From Leptofilum sp965223285 (lineage in GTDB: Bacteria; Chloroflexota; Anaerolineae; Promineifilales; Promineifilaceae): a stretch of DNA of 64,000 nucleotides. The first letter of the stretch is position 1, and each line of letters starts with the position of its first letter. The stretch is taken from NCBI RefSeq assembly GCF_965223285.1, contig NZ_OZ244997.1:1302001-1366000 (forward strand), read 5' to 3'. A program made the position numbers and the translations under genes. Shown here in pieces: positions 61,967-64,000 of this stretch. The notes beneath the pieces are model-generated. The model was not told the DNA's origin. It worked only from the letters and a program-made list of their open reading frames with translations, and ran no database searches.

Positions 61967-62247
61967 TTGGCACTTCGCAGTGAGGCAATTAGGTTAAAGA
62001 GTGCCCAGCCGGTGAACAGCAGCCATACGGCCGTTTCCCACCAGCGGGTGGATGTAAAAATAAGTCCCAGCAAGATGAGCAAAAAACCAATCCAAAATAG
62101 CTGGGCATAAGGTGATTTTTGGCTCACATCGGCCACTTTTTGCGCCTTGGTTTGGGCCAGCCAGTAGGCGTAACTCCACGTTCCCAGCAGAACGGCCGTA
62201 CCCAAAATCCAAAGTCCATTTGTCCAGACAGATCGCCAATCAATCAC
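61963..62247 (-). CDS. Small three-helix membrane protein
   Basis: 94 residues if translation starts at GTG 62247 (IDWRSVWTNGLWILG). An upstream ATG 62265 would include the -10 box of the predicted promoter in the reading frame. Three helices (GTAVLLGTWSYAYWLAQ; LFWIGFLLILLGLIF; AVWLLFTGWALFNLIA) with a cytoplasmic linker. Unknown family. It is the first gene of the surface operon that runs to 55133 and possibly further. Confidence 0.6.
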   Translation of the reverse strand: MIDWRSVWTNGLWILGTAVLLGTWSYAYWLAQTKAQKVADVSQKSPYAQLFWIGFLLILLGLIFTSTRWWETAVWLLFTGWALFNLIASLRSAK

Positions 62248-62255
62248 GGCGAAAA

Positions 62256-62283
62256 AGTATAGCATATGTTAAAATCGCCACAA
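62256..62283 (-). promoter_or_regulatory. Promoter of the surface-glycan operon
   Basis: Minus strand TTGTGG (62278-62283), a 16-nt spacer and TATACT (62256-62261). The start would lie about 2 nt before GTG 62247, giving a leaderless message. Confidence 0.55.
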
Positions 62284-62401
62284 AGTGAGCCAGCGGCTTG
62301 TTTGTTAGTTGATAGTTTGTTTGTGGTTGGTTTTCGGAACATGCACCGGTTATCGGCTACTAACCACCAGCCGCCAACCCCTAGTCACTCTGGAGATTTC
62401 T

Positions 62402-63784
62402 ATGGCCAAAACCCGATCCCGCTACGTTTGCAGCAACTGTAACCGCGTAACGGCCGCTTACGTCGGCAAATGTCCCAAATGTGGGGAATTCAACACAATG
62501 GAAGAAGAAGTGCTGGTTGCCGAGGCTCCGCCCAGCAAGCGGAACCGCCGCGCTACGGGGCAAAGCGATAGCAAGCCCCAGCGGTTGGGTGAAATCACCG
62601 CCGATGGCTTCGAGCGACTGCCGCTGCCGCTGCCAGAGTTTGGCCGCGTGCTAGGCGGCGGCATTGTGCCAGGATCGTTGGTATTGGTTGGTGGCGATCC
62701 CGGCATTGGCAAATCTACGTTGCTGCTGGATGTGTCGGCTCTGACGGCCAACGCGCATGGCACGACGCTGTATGTTTCTGGCGAGGAGAGCAGCCGCCAA
62801 ATCAAGATGCGCGCCGACCGGCTAGGCATCACCGCTGATGATTTGTATTTGGTGACGGAGACGAAGCTGCAAGCAATTTTGAACCACGTGGAGCAGCTTC
62901 AGCCCACGTTGGTGATTGTAGACAGCATCCAGACCACCTTTGCCGAGGATTTGACGTCGGCGGCAGGCAGCGTGAGTCAGGTGCGGGAATGTGCCAGCCG
63001 CTTCCAGGAGCTGGCTAAAACGTCGGGCATTAGCGTCTTTTTGGTAGGGCATGTAACCAAGGAAGGCACGATTGCCGGGCCGCGCGTGCTGGAACACATC
63101 GTGGATACCGTTTTGTATTTGGAAGGCGATCCGTTCCACCGGTATCGGCTGTTGCGGAGCGTGAAAAATCGGTTTGGGGCTACCAGCGAGGTGGGCGTAT
63201 TTGAGATGGTCGAAAAAGGCATGGTTGAGGTGCCAAATCCGTCAGAGGCGTTTTTGGCTGAACGGCAGGTGAATGCGCCCGGTTCTACCATTGCGGTAAC
63301 GATGGAGGGCACACGGCCGTTGCTGGTAGAAGTGCAGGCGTTGGCGAGTTCAACCACTTTTTCTAACCCCCGCCGCACGGCCAATGGGGTGGATTACAAT
63401 CGACTATTGTTGATTACGGCCGTTCTCACCCGGCGCGTCCGCATAAAACTGCACGATAAAGATGTGTTTGTGAACGTTATTGGCGGCTTGCAGATTGATG
63501 AGCCAGCGGCCGATTTGGCCATTGCTGTGGCCATTGCCAGCAGCGTGAAGGATCAATCTGTGCATGCCGATATGGCATTTGTGGGGGAAGTGGGCTTGAG
63601 TGGCGAATTGCGAGCCGTGAGCCAATTAGAAGCGCGCCTGAAAGAAGCAAAGAAGCTGGGCTTTAAGCGATGTGTCATCCCCAAAACGGCACAACGCCGC
63701 TTGACGGAGCCGCCAAAGGGGCTAGAGTTGGTTGGCTGCCGCAATTTGGCCGAGGCAATTGATGTGGCATTGATCAAGGGATAA
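62402..63784 (+). CDS. radA: DNA repair protein RadA
   Basis: 460 residues from ATG 62402. Zinc finger CSNC...CPKCG (residues about 10-27), Walker A GGDPGIGKSTLLL, the RadA-specific KNRFGATSEVGVFEM motif and a C-terminal Lon-like domain (VFVNVIGGLQIDEPAADLAIAVAIASS, GEVGLSGELRAVSQLEARL). It is a hexameric helicase in recombinational repair and branch migration. Length normal. The upstream frame extension is not supported. Confidence 0.95.
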   Translation: MAKTRSRYVCSNCNRVTAAYVGKCPKCGEFNTMEEEVLVAEAPPSKRNRRATGQSDSKPQRLGEITADGFERLPLPLPEFGRVLGGGIVPGSLVLVGGDPGIGKSTLLLDVSALTANAHGTTLYVSGEESSRQIKMRADRLGITADDLYLVTETKLQAILNHVEQLQPTLVIVDSIQTTFAEDLTSAAGSVSQVRECASRFQELAKTSGISVFLVGHVTKEGTIAGPRVLEHIVDTVLYLEGDPFHRYRLLRSVKNRFGATSEVGVFEMVEKGMVEVPNPSEAFLAERQVNAPGSTIAVTMEGTRPLLVEVQALASSTTFSNPRRTANGVDYNRLLLITAVLTRRVRIKLHDKDVFVNVIGGLQIDEPAADLAIAVAIASSVKDQSVHADMAFVGEVGLSGELRAVSQLEARLKEAKKLGFKRCVIPKTAQRRLTEPPKGLELVGCRNLAEAIDVALIKG

Positions 63785-63832
63785 GTTGTGCGTTACCTGT
63801 TGGAATGTGATCATTGAGCGTGAAATGAAAAA

Positions 63833-63891
63833 TCAAAGATTGCACAGATTAACAAGATTTAACAATCCGGTAAATCTGCGCAATCTGTTGA
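63833..63891. repeat. Dispersed palindromic repeat (AATCTGCG family)
   Basis: CAAAGATTGCACAGATT is mirrored by AATCTGCGCAATCTGTTG. It lies between the radA stop and the converging copper-chaperone gene. Confidence 0.7.
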
Positions 63892-63898
63892 TAAATGT

Positions 63899-64000
63899 TT
63901 AGTTGTCGCGGATAACGGCCGTAATTTCCATCTCTCCCGCGTTTTCAAACGTAAGGGTAATTGGAATTTCAGTACCTTCTTCAAAGTCAATCTGTTTCAT
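63899..64000 (-). CDS. PCu(A)C-type copper chaperone, C-terminal fragment
   Basis: The last 33 codons of a minus-strand gene that extends beyond the window. IDFEEGTEIPITLTFENAGEMEITAVI matches the closing strands of the PCu(A)C (DUF461) cupredoxin-like fold, whose members deliver Cu(I) to cytochrome oxidase outside the membrane. The copper-ligand His/Met residues are not in this fragment. An ATG happens to sit at the window end, but the gene is almost certainly longer. Confidence 0.6.
   Translation of the reverse strand: MKQIDFEEGTEIPITLTFENAGEMEITAVIRDN

Noticed and set aside
1..64000. tRNA, rRNA or insertion-sequence genes
   Set aside because: No cloverleaf-like sequence, rRNA segment or transposase reading frame was recognised on either strand; small ncRNAs cannot be excluded by eye.

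Overview
The window looks like a chromosomal stretch of a Gram-variable, exopolysaccharide-rich bacterium, most probably a member of the Chloroflexota (Anaerolineae/Ardenticatenia-like). This placement is an inference from overall protein flavour: many large membrane glycosyltransferases with C-terminal beta-sandwich extensions, Thr/Pro-rich SH3 surface proteins, a kinase-caspase fusion, a LysW-type lysine pathway and DUF4012/DUF2723 proteins. There is no rRNA or tRNA in the window to confirm it. No insertion sequence, prophage or CRISPR array was seen. GC is moderate, with a few AT-rich patches.

Layout. 1-4.5 kb: two HlyD-type adaptor genes (the first cut by the window edge), a broken response-regulator remnant, an endonuclease/exonuclease/phosphatase-family protein and an asparagine synthetase. 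4.5-8.1 kb: a membrane glycosyltransferase and a lasso-peptide-like maturation set (B2-type transglutaminase-like protein, PqqD-like B1, HPr-kinase-like protein) without a recognisable precursor. 8.5-13.3 kb: two secreted proteins that share a C-terminal domain and tail. 13.4-26.2 kb: sugar-nucleotide and polysaccharide genes (gmd, phosphohexomutase, GT2, GT4, GT39-like, O-antigen ligase), mixed with TatD, a hotdog thioesterase, ferrochelatase and a MazG-like protein. 26.2-36.0 kb: a ten-gene minus-strand lysine operon of the alpha-aminoadipate/LysW type, preceded by two tandem leader-peptide attenuators. 36.1-43.5 kb: a kinase-caspase-SH3 protein, a LysM lipoprotein, ClpC and an S1-domain protein. 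43.6-49.2 kb: two overlapping giant GT39-like enzymes. 49.3-55.1 kb: a one-carbon/corrinoid set (formate-THF ligase, methyl-THF:corrinoid methyltransferase, corrinoid protein, RACo-type activator). 55.1-62.2 kb: a tightly packed surface-glycan/membrane operon. 62.4-64 kb: radA and the C-terminus of a PCu(A)C-type copper chaperone.

Three signals stand out. First, upstream of lysW there are two short reading frames (25 and 20 codons) with tandem AAG lysine codons and a terminal Trp codon. Each is followed by an intrinsic terminator whose 5' arm or loop can pair with the region of the Trp and stop codons. This is the logic of ribosome-mediated transcription attenuation and predicts lysine-controlled expression of the LysW operon. 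Second, the octamer ACGGCCGT occurs about 130 times by eye in 64 kb, where about one copy is expected by chance; it resembles the HIP1 palindrome of cyanobacteria. Third, several families of dispersed palindromic repeats lie both between genes and in frame inside genes, adding 15-35 residue inserts to proteins.
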